DNA from: Oxyruncus cristatus
Taxonomy: Eukaryota > Chordata > Aves > Passeriformes > Cotingidae
Length of the DNA stretch: 64,000 nt
Assembly (NCBI GenBank): GCA_013399855.1
Contig: VXAY01005020.1
Location: 1-64,000, forward strand
Direction of reading: 5' to 3'
The notes below the pieces were generated by a model, which saw only the letters and a list, made by a program, of their open reading frames with translations, was not told the origin of the DNA and did no database searches. Below, in pieces: positions 26,601-39,304 of the stretch. Both the position numbers and the translations under genes were made by a program. Position 1 is the first letter of the stretch; each line of letters opens with the position of its first letter.

Positions 26601-29600
26601 TCAGTGTGTAGCCTCCAATCAGAATTCATATTCTGATGGCATTAAAGGTGAGTGAAGCACTGAAATTTTCAAGCTATCAGAAAATAATGAAAAATTCGAA
26701 GGCAACAGAGATTGCTGCCCTTTTTCACACTGAGTAGGTATACGAATACCTGGTCCATAAATGTAGCTTGGAATGGGCTTTGACCCAGGCTGAGACAGTA
26801 ATTGAACAAGTGTTTTTGATGATAGGATGGACAAATACAGTCAGTATCTCTCCACATTCTGCTATCACTCTTGTGCCAGCACAATAAATTCTTTTTTTTT
26901 TTTTTTTCTCTTTGAGTAGGAGGAAAGGCGAGGATAGATTGGACTGTATTTCAGTCAGATTAGTTTCCCATTACATCTCTCTGAGCGCTAGTACAAGTAT
27001 TTGCCACCGAATAATCTAAGGGATAATGCAGGAAAGAATACATGGCTAGGAAAAAGGGAGATAGCTTAAACAGCAGTCCAAGAACCACAAAACCAATCAG
27101 GTCAGTAAGGGCTTTACAGAATCCAGTACCAATACTCCTAATTTGGACTGGAGAAGGAGCAGTGTTACAATTAAAAAGAAATAAACCCAAAACTTCAAAC
27201 TAAATCTAATCTTGTGAGTATGGCTGATTTCGTATCTCTGTGGAGCTTGACAGCTATCAACTCCATGACATACAGATGCATCTGAAAAACGCAGCCAAAG
27301 TTCTCCTCTTTATAACAGGACCAAAATGTTTCTGGTTCTGGTTGTAAAGAACACAGGGAGAGGCACCTCCCAAAGGCTGTGTTTGAGGACCTAAGGCTTA
27401 AATCTTTGTTTTTATTAAGAAGTACATTTCATTAGCTGTTCACAGAATTCACTAGGCTTTAACGCTCTTTCTAAATTACATACAACTGGTTTGAACTAGA
27501 CCATGTAATTCCAGACTAGAAGTTTGTTCTCTTTCATGACGAGAGCAAAATGCCCTGGGGAACATTTATCGTCCTTTTCTTTCCCCAAGCACAGTTCACT
27601 GATTTGAACACTCTACTAGACTGAAGGACACAGGCCTACAATGAGAGAGAAGAAAGAAGATAATTTAGTCCAGGTCATACAGATTTTTGTAAGTCTAGTA
27701 GCAAAGTTTAGGCAGCTACTAATCCTTCTGGCTTAAACATGTTTTTGAAGTATTCATGGGTGGGTCATAAAATCTTCTGTTGTGTGTCCCTGTGCTGGCT
27801 GCTGAGGCCAGTCAACAAAGAAAGGTTTCACTTAGTGCTAATTGTGATAGGGGTTTGGGCAAATGTGATTAATAATGAGCATTTATGTGGGTCTCTGTGT
27901 AGATTCACTCCTTCTAATGAGAAGATCAGATTTTCAGATGTGAAGCGAGCTTTAGCCCATATTCTTATCTGATTTTGGTTTAAGACTGAGATCTATGCAT
28001 GTGAAACTTAAACGTTCGGAAATTAAAATACAGCTGTCTGTACTGTAATCACAGAACTGTACAGAGAAATGTTTTCATTAATTCCTGATCTGCCTGTTTT
28101 GACAGCAGCTTAGTTGTCTGATAATGCAACGAGACAAATTAAATCTTGCTTCAGGCAGTACACAGACCACATTACTCAAAAAGAGAAATTAAAAACTGTT
28201 GAACATCTGTTATTACTGTGAATTTAATCTGTAGAACAACTTAATTATTTTACTTCACATATTTAATTTTATTATTGAGGAAAAAGAGAACGTCTTGTGG
28301 TTAGAAAACTGTTTTTGGGGTTAAAAAATATCTGTTATTTATTCTCCTATTTGCCATTGATTCCAGAATGACTTTATGCAAATAACTTAGTCTCCTTGTA
28401 CCTTAGCTACCCCATCAGCAAAACAGGAATATTATTAGTGCTCTCTTCATGAGGTGCTGGGAATATCAATTAGTTTCAAATTTGCCCCATCTGGAAATAG
28501 CAAAAACTACTTCCCTCACTGAAAAGGACTTTAAGACTAATGAATTAAGAGTCTCAATATGTGGAGCCAAGCATTTTAATTGTAGAGCATTATTACAGTT
28601 TCGATGACAGAGAGAATAGTTACAGCAAAACCTTCAAGCAGGATAGAAATCGTATCACATTTTTCACTGGCCTGGATAGTGTCTCTTTGAACTAGAAGAT
28701 ATTAAGGCACAATCTTACTGTAAATGATGAAAATAATACAAAATGGCTTAGCTTTACTCAATGTTTTCAACATGGATTATCGTCATGTTTATGTCTTTTT
28801 TCTTGATAAATAATATTCAAAATGAAAACCAATAGTGGCACAACACAAAGAAATTTACAATCCCTCTCACAATTTTTGTTTTGTAGTTCACTCCACATAC
28901 ACAGAGTTGACTGTCTGCAGTCTTGATCACACAAAGCTCTGGGGGTGAGTGAGACTAGCTGAGGAATTAGGTTTGTTAGCTTGGGTATAAACACTGATGT
29001 ATCATGTAAGGCTGGCATGAGTTGCAGTATTTCTGCACCATGTGCCATTGCATGCCATGGACAAGGACCCCAAGAAGGAGGAGCAAAGCACTGAGATTTA
29101 AAGGAAGAATAATTTTTGAACTAAAACCACACAGAATCTTTTGATGGCTAATGTAAGTCATTAAACACCACCCCCACATTGCTCATATTGCATACAAATA
29201 TGCTGCTTTATCGAGATGTTTTCTCTCTATGCAAACGAGCTAGAGCTGAGCAGCACTCTTTAGAGGATTCTCACAGAGGGGGAATGCACTCTCACTGCAG
29301 TTAGGTGGATTTGAACCATGACTCCATATAGAATAGAAAATATTTAGTTCTATTTTGTAGCAGAGAGTTATCGTAGCTGGAATCCACCCATAGGTACCAA
29401 TCAGAAAATGAAACTATTTGAAAAGAAAACAGAGAGTTTCCAGACATGTAAGGGGAAGCAAATAAGACATAAATATGAGAGAAAGCAGAAAATTAAAATT
29501 TGGGAAGAGGTATAAATATAATAGGGTGCAGTTGTAACATGGAGAGAAGGTAAGTTGTCAGTCTTGATGGAGAACACAAATCAGACGCACATCTTCTAAC

Positions 29601-31277
29601 TGAATTTTTGACTGCATTTGTTTGAATTGGCTTGATAGGATTAAACTCAGGTATATTTCAGGTCTGTGTTATACATGGTATAGATATGCTTGCAATATCT
29701 ATAATACCATAAATGCCAATAAATGGAAATCTGATTTGAAAGATGGGAAACACAGGTGACTCGCAGAAACAAGGACCATGACTTAATTGGAATTACAGAG
29801 AGCAGGTTTAAATAATCTGTCCACTAAAGAGTACAGTAATGATACATGTCATTTTATGTGATATATAAAGGAAAGCTATAAACCATATTGCAAAATAGCA
29901 GAAATAGATATTCATAGGTCAGACTATTCTCTACTCCATGTATTTGCTATTCAGTTACTAACACATAGTAGTCCAAATGAAACCAGTAGAAAGGCTTCTC
30001 TAGATACCTTCAAAATGAGATCTGACCTTTCAAGAGAGGATAGATGACTTCCAAAAGAAATGGTCTTGCATAAACCTTGAGGATGGTTTCTGAGATATTT
30101 CTCTGAAGAAAATAAAATTAACTTCAACATGATTTCCTTGATAGATATATACTGTCTTTCTCAAAATACTGTTACAACTCTGCAAAATATTATATAGGAT
30201 TTCATGATGACCATCAACTGGAGAACACAGGAAAACAGGTGATAACATTTTTGGAACAAATCATCATCTGTAACAGATGGATAAAGCATGATGATGAGTC
30301 TTCAGTTTTTGTAAGTTTTAATGTTGCTTTCAAAAGGAACAGGATATCTACAATGAACTCCTTGTTTTGGATGAATTAACCACCCTCTCACAGCCTTTTC
30401 TATTTTTCAAAATGTAGACATGAATCAAACTCTGGAGGTGTAATAAAAGAACTAGTAACTCTTTCTTCCTCCCCCCCCCATCCCCTTTCTTCCCTTTCTT
30501 TTTTGTGATTCTCAGAACTTCAGTCTCTTTAATGAATGTATTAACAGATCATGTGACAATAACTGATGACATGTCATAAAGTGCTTCTTTATTCACCATC
30601 TCAGCCACTTACAAACAGACCTAAATTAAATTCTCTACCTCAGCAATGCCCAGATACTTTCTGTTCCTACCACCCCACTGAATGAAATGAAATGAAATGC
30701 TTCCTGGACAATGAAAAAAAGAGCAGATTAAGCATTTATACTGTATCTATAGGTACATTTACCATCTGAGCTGTATAATTATTTTCCCCATATCTCCTTA
30801 AATCTCTGTGCTCTCAGTTTTGTTTCACCACACAAAATAAGTCAAAGTGGTCATCCCTTTTCAATAGGTACACTGACTGTTTTTCTTTTTATGAGCTCTT
30901 AAGGAATCTGGCAATTATTTGTCCATTCACAGGACTGATAGTTGATCTGAAGTAAAATAGGAGGGAAAAGACCAACTATTAATATAAAAAAAAAAATTAA
31001 AAAGCTTTTTCAGATTCATGTCTGATAAATAAACTGATAAATTACCAAAACCTGCTACAGGAAGAAGGCAGAGATGCAGAAAAGCATTCTTTATGCAACA
31101 AGCTGCAAGGCTGTTGTCAGAGCCTGCTTTGTCCATGGTTTCTCGGCCATTCAAAGCCCCTGGTGTCTCACCTATCCACAGGTGTTCCGAAGTCAACTTT
31201 CTTCCTGCTCTTGTAGTCTTTATATCCTGCAAGCCCATCTGAGCATAATCCTTTATTTGAAACCCTGGTGTGCTCAC
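23669..31277. other. 7.6-kb gene-free AT-rich interval
   Basis: There is no recognisable gene, RNA gene or transposon in this, the longest unbroken stretch without CR1 in the left half. It contains a T16 tract (26892-26907), an AATGA pentanucleotide run (30681-30700) and a C run near 30470. The segment at about 28020-28280 is dense in ATTA/TAAT homeodomain-type cores and might be a conserved regulatory element, but only an alignment could show that. Confidence 0.4.
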
Positions 31278-31397
31278 CCCCATGTCATAACACTTTCTCC
31301 CCGCGCAGCTCGTGCAGCACACGTCCACCAGCCGCGCTAACTGGGGTGCTGAATCGGCCTTGGGCGTCTCCCGCTGAATGGAGGTGGAGGAAGGGAA
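31278..31397 (-). CDS. candidate isolated 40-codon exon, function unknown
   Basis: On the minus strand a 120-bp block is preceded by a pyrimidine-containing acceptor-like site (cctctcctgtgctcatccgcag) and followed by a good donor-like GTGAGC. It is open, begins and ends on codon boundaries (phase 0-0) and lies inside a longer minus-strand open frame of 179 codons (30927-31466). The 40 residues have a polar Ser/Thr/Pro-containing first half and a cysteine-rich end: residues 25-40 read DVCCTSCAGRKCYDMG. It carries about ten CpG in 110 bases while flanking kilobases have almost none. I cannot assign a family. It may be an exon of an otherwise unseen gene, or a CpG-rich remnant of a repeat or LTR. 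Confidence 0.25.
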
Positions 31398-31868
31398 CTG
31401 CGGATGAGCACAGGAGAGGCTGTAGCTGTCACTGACTGACCTTAGCCAGGTACACACATGCCCCATGAAGTTTTAGTGAGAGCAGGTTCTGGCTCAGGGA
31501 CGTACCCGTGTGCTCTTGGCCTATGGATGAGTTAGTGGAAACCTACCTGGCCCTGATAATTTATGTACTCACTTTGGTTCTTCAGGAATTATAAATTTCA
31601 ATTCTCTGGTGGCTGACTTCCATTCTTGAGCTCATGTTGTACAACAAAGCTTTCTGTCTTCTTCATTGGTCCAGGAATGCTTCAGGCTGACCTCCAGCTA
31701 TGACAGAAATGCTAGAATTATTTCACTAGGCAATAAATCTTTTCCTTCTTAACAGTAGCATTTCAACTGAAGTACATTGGTGAAACATGTTCAAATTATT
31801 GTTGTATGCTACTTTTTATTCCCAAACAGCTTTTCTATTTTTCATCACAGCTTTTAGAGTAAATATTC
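31398..31868. other. non-coding interval
   Basis: Nothing recognisable lies between the candidate exon and the next CR1 copy. Confidence 0.4.
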
Positions 31869-32119
31869 ATGGAATCATGGAATTATTTGGGTTCTAACGA
31901 ATCTTAAAGATCATCTTGCTCCAACCCCCATGCCGTGGGCAGGGACACCTCGCACTAGACCAGGTTACTTCAAGACCCAAAAAACCTGGCTTTGAACACT
32001 TCCATGGGTGGGACATCCACAGCTTCTCTGGGCAACCTCTGCCAGTGCCTCAACACCCTCACAGGGAACAATTTCATCCTAATATGAAATCTAAACCTAC
32101 ACTATTTCAGTTTCAATAT
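31869..32119 (-). mobile_element. CR1 LINE 3' fragment
   Basis: The reverse CR1 tail is visible on plus as 'catggaatcatggaattatt', 'gccgtgggcagggacacctc', 'actagaccaggttacttcaa', 'cagcttctctgggcaacctc' and 'catcctaatatgaaatctaa'. Truncated and non-coding. Confidence 0.92.
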
Positions 32120-35024
32120 TGTGAATGCTTCTCTGACCATCCATTAGAGAGGTGAAGATGAGTAAATAAGTATCAACTAACTGATACTGTGGGCTAAATG
32201 TCAAATATTAGAGTCAGTTAATCCTTTCAGAGAAACTTACAGTACGAACATCTAATAGAAAATTAAAGAATTGTATGATGACAATAAATTTCACCACATG
32301 GAAACAAAGAGAAAACAATAAAGTTTCAATATAAATTCTTTCTAATATTAACTCTAGGCAGATATTGCTTTTCAGTGGTTGCCACATCAAAGCTGTAGAA
32401 TCAGCACTGCTTCCATAAAATTTTTTTGCAGGTGTATGAAACCACTTCTTTTCTTCACAAAATGGAAGCATTTTACTATAATCCAAAATCCTTTTGGAGG
32501 CAGACGTTTTCTCTGTGTTTGTCCAAGTTCTGACTAACCATAGCCACCTATTGTATGTCACAGTATGTAATAGGATATTCCTCCCTCAGACTTCACCTTC
32601 TGCACACCCTTCTCTCAATTTAATCTGTTTTAACATAATTAACTCCAAAAGAGATTTAGTACAACAGCAAGTTATATGAAGGAGTAGTTGATCGTTGAAG
32701 AAGACGACAGACAAGCCCTGATGCATGGGCTTCCAAGCAGTGACTCTACATAATTTTTAGCTGTGGCATCAACGTACACTATTTTCAACCTTAAGCAACA
32801 TATGCAGTACTCCACATGAAACAGAAAAGGAGCATTTGGGTACTTCCAAAAGATAAGTTAAGTTACCCCAATTAAATTTTCAAAGGATAGCACTGCCTCA
32901 AAAAAAAAAATCATTTTTCCCCTTTGCCAGATTGCTGCAGAATCCATCTTTAACAAGCCATGAAACTAAATGCACACACTCTAAGCAACATTTCAAGTTC
33001 CTCGGTTTCCAACCTGAACCCAGTTAACTGCAGTTCACCTCTTGGAAAATAGTTACTCCCTTGCCTCAAATGTCTTTGCCATGAATCACAAGTGGATATT
33101 CACAACCACTATTTGTTTTGAAAGCAGAGAATTTTTCTCTACTGAGCTTTATGAGGAGTAGTTCAAATGTTCTCTAACATGAGCTACATGTAAATTAATT
33201 TGCAGCTTCAGGCCACATCCCTAAATTACTCAGGTTTTGCAGTTGTAGGAAACCTTGAGTTCTTCAAGATTGGCCAAAGAAATCAATTTAAACACATCAA
33301 CATTATTTACTTGACCTTCTCTCTTCTTTTTCTCATTATGTGTTACAAAGACAAGGTTAAAGCCTGGTTAAGAAAAATCTGTACAGTGCAGGCCTGAATG
33401 CTCAAACATACCTTTTGTAAGCATCAGCTGAATGGAATTCCTACTGAATTCCTTCAAATGAAAACATGAGGAGAGAATAGTCTCTGTAGAGAAGACAGGC
33501 ATGAGACGAAACATTACTGAAGTATTAGAAAAAAAAAACCTCCCCAGCCAACCTCAAGAAAGTGATCTGTTGTTTTTTAATCCTAATGGCAATTAATCCC
33601 TTAGAAAAACTTTACTAAGGACATACTTCATTTTGTCTTACTTGAAGTGTTAAGATCAAGATAAATTTCTGCAAGAGCTGCTGTAACTCCTCCAACAGTT
33701 ATGGGCTGAACATACTGTGGAGTTTACATGAAGTGAGTTTTAAATATTTTTATGTTAAAGATCATGTTTTTTTGGCCTTCCTGGCCTTAGTATTTCTTGG
33801 TTTTTAAAAATTGTCTTTAAAAGGACACAAGTGTCCTAAGTAAAATTGTAGTGGTAATTTAACAAAAATTCTTTTATTCTGTTTTCTGCAGAATACACTT
33901 GTGGACAAAACCCTCATAGCCAAAAGGATATTTTGATATACTCTGCTGCTCAGTCTACAATTTAGAAAGCTGATTTGATTATTCAGAAACATAGAGTCTC
34001 CACAACTGAACTGATGGGGAATATCTGGATCATTTATAGTCACTGGTTATTAATCAGTAAAGAGGTTGGAGATTTTGTGGTGGTGTTTTGCCTTTTTTTT
34101 TTTTTTAAGCCCTATGAAGGACGAAAAGTCTAAAGCTTGCAACTGTCGTCATATTTCATAAAGTTTGTTTGCGTTTAAATCCCTTGCTTCTGCACTCCTG
34201 CCTATACATGGGCAAACTTATTTAGCTTTTTCTCTCCATGTTTTCCGTGAAACAGTCATGAAGCAATCAAAGAGGGCTAGAACTTCTGAGCCATCTAGAT
34301 TCTGTTCCCAGTAAAAAGGGTAGCAATGTGTGCCCATTTTTTCCTTGCAAGAGGTTTGTCTCTCTGTCTCAGTACACTTCATTTTTCCTCTGTCTTGCCA
34401 GAAATGAAAACAAATACACCTGGTATGGAAAAAACTTGTGTATAAATACAGGAAAAAGGGATACCCCTTGGCAGTTCACGAGGAAGGCCAGACTGAGGCT
34501 AAATAAACAGGATACTTTTCTCGTCCACTCAAATGATGAATTCCTAAGTGTGTTATGCCTTAATCAAATTAAGGAATGAATTCTGTGTTACTCCCTGAAC
34601 ACCCTAATTCCAGAAAGTCTCATTTCTCCTGGGGTTCTTGCCAGTTCATCCAGCTCATGCACCACAAATCAAACCACTCTCCTTGGAAGTACTTTTCAGT
34701 GTTTTTACTCATGATATTTAGATTTCAAAATTTGACTGTTTCCTTAATTACCAAACCAATGTGAATCATAGCTTTTCTAAAGAAAAGTAATATTCCCATC
34801 CTCTTGGTTGGAGTGGAGTGGAAGAAACCTTTTATATGTGAACTGTAAGCATCTAAACATCATGAGAATAAGGAGAATAGTTCACAAATTCTTGTTTTCA
34901 AAATGTCTACTTTAAACTACCATCAATGGCTGAGATCTGGACCATGCCGTCTGCATTGTCAGTGCTGGTGGTAATCCACAGAGTAGGGTAAAACTTGAAC
35001 TGGGTCAGGCTGTGCTGAATTTAG
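32120..35024. other. gene-free AT-rich interval
   Basis: No gene is seen. A minus open frame at 32214-32561 (115 codons) and several shorter ones have no recognisable feature. A T14 tract lies at 34093-34106. Confidence 0.4.
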
Positions 35025-35540
35025 CTTTCTTCATAACAGCCTGCATGGTGCTTTGGTTTGGATTTGTGGCCAGAACAGTGCTGTAACTAAGCAGTTCTTG
35101 CACAGCATAAAGGTTTTCTCTCTTTCCCACCCTGCTCCTGCAGTCTGTAGTCTGGAGGCTGGGGATGAGAAAAGGGACAGACAGGGCAGCCAAACTGAAT
35201 TGACCAAAGAGATCTCCATACCAGCTGATATCATGCACAGAAATAAAAGCTGAAGAGGAGGAGGAAGCAGAAAAGTTTGTGGTATTTGTGTTTGTCTTCC
35301 CAAGTTGCCCTTATGTGTGCTGAGGCATTGCTTTCCGGGAAGCGGCCAAACATCTGCCTGTCAGAATTGAAGCAGTAAAAACTTTCTATTTGGTTTGGTT
35401 ACCTATTCAGCTTTTTCTCCACTTATTAAACTGTTTTTATCCTGACCCACAGGTTTCTCATTTCTGGTATTCCTGTTCTCTCCACCTTCCCACTGAAGCA
35501 TGGGAAATGAGTGAGTGAGTGGCTGGGTGGGCTTCATCAC
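35025..35540 (+). mobile_element. endogenous retrovirus LTR-like block (solo, decayed)
   Basis: Ordered landmarks match, from memory, a widespread avian ERV LTR class: a 'ggtgctttggtttggatttg' start region, 'cagttcttgcacagcataaa', 'caaactgaattgaccaaaga' followed by 'tatcatgcacagaaataaaa', then 'tttgtcttcccaagttgccc', 'ttattaaactgtttttatcc' and 'gacccacaggtttctcattt'. Candidate polyadenylation signals are AATAAA at 35242-35247 and ATTAAA at 35425-35430, giving plus orientation. No adjoining gag, pol or env sequence is visible, so it is probably a solo or truncated LTR. Open frames of 66-90 codons on both strands are not viral genes. Boundaries are approximate and the family name is not assigned. 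Confidence 0.65.
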
Positions 35541-35610
35541 AAATGTAATCATATTTTTAAAATTACTCTTTACAAATTTTGTCCTCTATCTTTAGTCTTT
35601 CAGGTTTTAG
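35541..35610. other. short spacer
   Basis: AT-rich sequence between the LTR-like block and a CR1 tail. Confidence 0.4.
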
Positions 35611-35698
35611 AATCATAGATTAGTAGAATCATTGAATCATCAAATTATTAAGGTTGGAAAAGACCTCTGAGACTGTTGAGTCCAACCTTAAGAAAGCC
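35611..35698 (-). mobile_element. CR1 LINE tail, reverse
   Basis: The plus strand shows three tandem-like gaatcat repeats followed by 'aaggttggaaaagacctctg' and 'gagtccaacctt'. It belongs to the same tail class as the copy at 14.6 kb. Only about 90 bases remain. Confidence 0.85.
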
Positions 35699-35814
35699 AA
35701 CCTTCTATTTTGAGAAGTAGAAGAGTATGATTGAGCAATAAAGTTCTACTAAAGGGTATTCCTGAAATTATTCAGTGTCTTTGGACTCTTGCCCTCCTCT
35801 CCCCAACCCCCCCC

Positions 35815-35849
35815 NNNNNNNNNNNNNNNNNNNNNNNNNNNNNNNNNNN
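35815..35849. other. assembly gap (35 N) in a C-rich tract
   Basis: Thirty-five undetermined bases are preceded by a C8 run (35807-35814, itself after ccccaa) and followed by ccc. The true length and content of this C/G homopolymer-rich spot are unknown. Open frames crossing it carry unknown residues and are meaningless. Confidence 0.98.
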
Positions 35850-37498
35850 CCCATATTTACAATATTCTTTTCGTACTTCAATACAGATAATGCTACACAA
35901 AATGTTTATATTTGTTTGCTATTGGATGTTCAAAATCTAAATGTGCATGTAAAAAAGGATATGAACATTACTAATATAAGGAAACTCATACATAAGAAGG
36001 GAAAACCCAGTTTTTAAGAAAATGCTTTAATGTCTTTTGTTCAAAATCTGTTTATTTTCCTCCTTTGATTGTGTTACATGCACAGACATATTGCACTCCA
36101 CTTTTTGGTTTGGTGCATTCCAAACTTTGAAGTCCTGAGAGCCTGAAAAATGAAAACCAAGTGATTTACTGACATGATTTTAGTGTTCTTGGGTCAGTTT
36201 GTCATGTTCCTGGCTTTTCTCTTGCTTTTCTGTGTCGATGTGCAGGGTTCAAATTTATGACAAGTAACATTTAATAACTTGCATCTGTTTGCCTTTGCTA
36301 GTCAAGAAAATTATTGCTCCACTTTGGCTAATGACCTCAGTGTTCTAAACCACTCAAAACATTCTCAGTATTTTGTTTATCACAATGAAGAGAAGTAATA
36401 TACAAAGCAAGGCATTTTTTTTTTAATTCTGAAGTCAACACTTCTGTCATGATCCATGTGACAGCTGGCAACTTCCAAAATGTTACTTAGAAAGTCATGT
36501 GTTGGATTCCAGCTAAATTAACCTCCTTGGTCAAACTCACACCAACCTTTCATTAATCATTACTTCTATAAGCAGATTAAACCCTTAAAATGAGAAACAC
36601 GTGATGCCATTTTGAGATAGTAAGAGAAGATAGGAAGTACTGCAATCACATGCTTAATTATCGTGGAGAATTTGGTAGAAAATATGGAAAGAAGATCACA
36701 AGCTGCACAATTGCAGGAAACTGACAAATGCAAGGGGATCTTTCACAGTGATTAGAACAAATGGGACTCATTCATCATTGCATTTCCCCTCTATTTTATG
36801 GGCTTACATGTACATAACTCAAATTATTTGGGGATATCTCAGGTCCACTATCTTACTTGAGTTATAAAAGTGTTTTCTTCACTTTTTAACATCTGTGACT
36901 GTGATATCTATCTTGCTGATCTGATAGAAAAAATCACGTGAACAAGGCAAAGGTTTTAGAGGAACCACACATCCAACCATGTAGTTGTCCTTTCTTTGGT
37001 TAGTCTGATTACACTCTTCAGTTTTTTAGAGTATGTTTGTTTTATTTTTCTGCTTTTCCTCCTAAATCAACAGACTGAAAACAGACACTGTTTTCTTTTT
37101 ATGACATCTTGTGTTTTCCATGTTTCAGAAACCAACAGACAGCTTAGGGCTGAAGAGTGCTGACACACAGCAATTGCTCAACAGAGACACTTTTGATGTG
37201 GAGGGAATTTGCTTTTTAAGGCAGTGGGAGAAAGACAGTGCAAATACCACTCATGCTCAGTGGGATTTCTGGTGGTTGGCTACCTATTGGACATTGCTGA
37301 CACCATCAAAGGCACTGAGACCCACTAGTCACTTCCCAGAGAAATACAGGCAATTCATACCTAATTTCACAATAACCTTCTGAGGTGGGGCTTAGCTTAA
37401 GAAAAGTAACTTAAGGAAATGATGGTCAGCTCGGGGGAAATGTCAGCCGTCTTATGCACATCAAACAACCTTAGTGCCTCTAGAGGGACCTTTTCTTG

Positions 37499-37500
<2 letters not shown>
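35850..37500. other. non-coding interval
   Basis: No recognisable gene. A 90-codon plus frame at 37111-37383 is unclassified. Confidence 0.4.

Positions 37501-37535
<35 letters not shown>
37501..37535 (+). repeat. T35 homopolymer
   Basis: An uninterrupted run of 35 T, the longest homopolymer in the window. On the minus strand it is an A35 tail, but no AATAAA lies just upstream of it there and I find no convincing target-site duplication. Confidence 0.95.
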
Positions 37536-37538
<3 letters not shown>

Positions 37539-39304
37539 GGAACATGCTTTCCTCTACGCTGAGCTTCTTAGAGAATTAACACGAAAGACATAAACCTTAT
37601 ATACCACCAGGTACAGCTCCAGGGGCAGCTCCACTTGAGTCAGTGAGGTTGTTTTTCATGTGAGAATTCCTAAGAGTAAACATTTGTCAAACATTCCTGG
37701 GTTTGATGAGCTCTGTCAGTCGAAACTCCTTTGGCTCCAGCAGCTTCAAGGAGGCACTGCTCTGTTACCACTGGTAAAAACTGTAGCTGCAGACAAGACA
37801 CAAAAATAATGTTGGGAAAGCAAAAATTTAAAATTCTAATGATTTTCAGAATTTTTAGAGAGAAAACTCAAACCCTCACGTACTGTAAGGTCAGCGTTTA
37901 ATAATGCAGGACACTTTTGCAGGTATTGCCAGATCATTGAAGGAAACATAAAATTGAGGGAAAATGAAAATCTGCTGTAATCTGAAACACCCCAACAATG
38001 AATGGGACACTGAAACAGTTGGAAACATGATCTCACCTCTTTTTTTTAGTGTAGTTTTGAATGATATCTTATTCTTCTAGCTCTATTTATGAAAAAATAG
38101 GACAAAGCAGGTGAGGAACTGTGATTTAATGCATTATCCTTGCACCATACTTTGAGAGACATGAAAAAAACCAGAATACTTCTTAATAATACTACTACAG
38201 TGAACAAAAAACAGAATGAAAATAAGTGACATATTTCTGCATTTGAGAAAAATAATTTGGTGGTGAACAAGTATGCTGAAGTTTGATTTTTGACAGCAGT
38301 GCCCTTTTCTGACATAACAGAGACATACTTCATTGAGGTTTTTGCTGAAAAAGAAGACCATATGTAGGCCCTCAGCATCGGACCTTGTATTTTACTTCCT
38401 ACCTATTTGGACATTATTTTGCTATCCTTATGTTCCCTGATTTTTTCATTCGAGATATGCTTGCTAAGTATTAACCAACAAAAGGTCACATCGTTGGAGT
38501 GATTCCTTTTAGATATGCTTCTTAATGGGATTTAAGACTATACTTGCTTTGCTAGTAGATTTGGACTTTAAACTAGATATGAAGAAGTTTTACCTAAAAT
38601 AAACCTTGTGATAATAGAGATTGTACTACGTTTGTGGGGACTCATCTTTGTGGAAGGCTTGTTAGTGATGTATATTTACCTTGAAACATCTCTTCTATTG
38701 TAATTTTAGCAACTATCCCTTCTTTAAAAAGAACTTACTGTGAGACCTGTTGGATTCCTTCATGTTTAACTTGGCCCCCTGAGTGTTCACATCAGGCTAT
38801 TGAAGCAAGCTATAAAAAATTTGGAGTGGATTGTAAAAATAGGAATTAAAATTGTTCCTGGTAGGCCTCAGCTTCCTAGTGCATACTTGCATTGCTCCTC
38901 TGGATTTGGCAGACCTGCAAGTTGTTAGCAGCAGTGAGCAAAGCAAGCAGTACTGCTGAGCTGTGTTTAGAAGGGGATCCATTATTTGCATCCAGGCTGA
39001 AGCCAGTGTGCAAAAGTGCTCACTAAATGAGAAAGGAAACTTTAACCTGCCAGACAAAGGCAAAACAATAGCCTGGGATTGCAGTAATAGCTTTCATTTT
39101 AAGTTAGTTTTTAGTTGCATACCTCACAAATCCACATTTTCCTTCTATAATATATATGATTTGGCTATCAAATGTACTTAATGTGTGTTCTGACACCTGC
39201 AAGGATGACTGGGTACTAATGAACTTCCTACTGGAAAACCTAGAGCTGTGAGGCAGGAAAGCCTGGTGACTTGGGATGCAGCATTTTGCTGCTGCAGAAC
39301 TCTG
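37536..39304. other. non-coding interval
   Basis: No gene is seen. Minus frames of 110 and 75 codons around 38046-38378 overlap each other in different phases and have no recognisable domain. Confidence 0.4.

Noticed and set aside
31278..31397. Insulin/relaxin A-chain identity for the Cys-rich candidate exon
   Set aside because: The spacing after the CC pair is two residues, not three or more, and the C-to-C spacing downstream is too short.
30927..31466. 179-codon minus open frame taken as one protein
   Set aside because: The tail is low-complexity AT-rich read-through. Only the central 120-bp block has exon-like properties, so that block alone is kept as a candidate.
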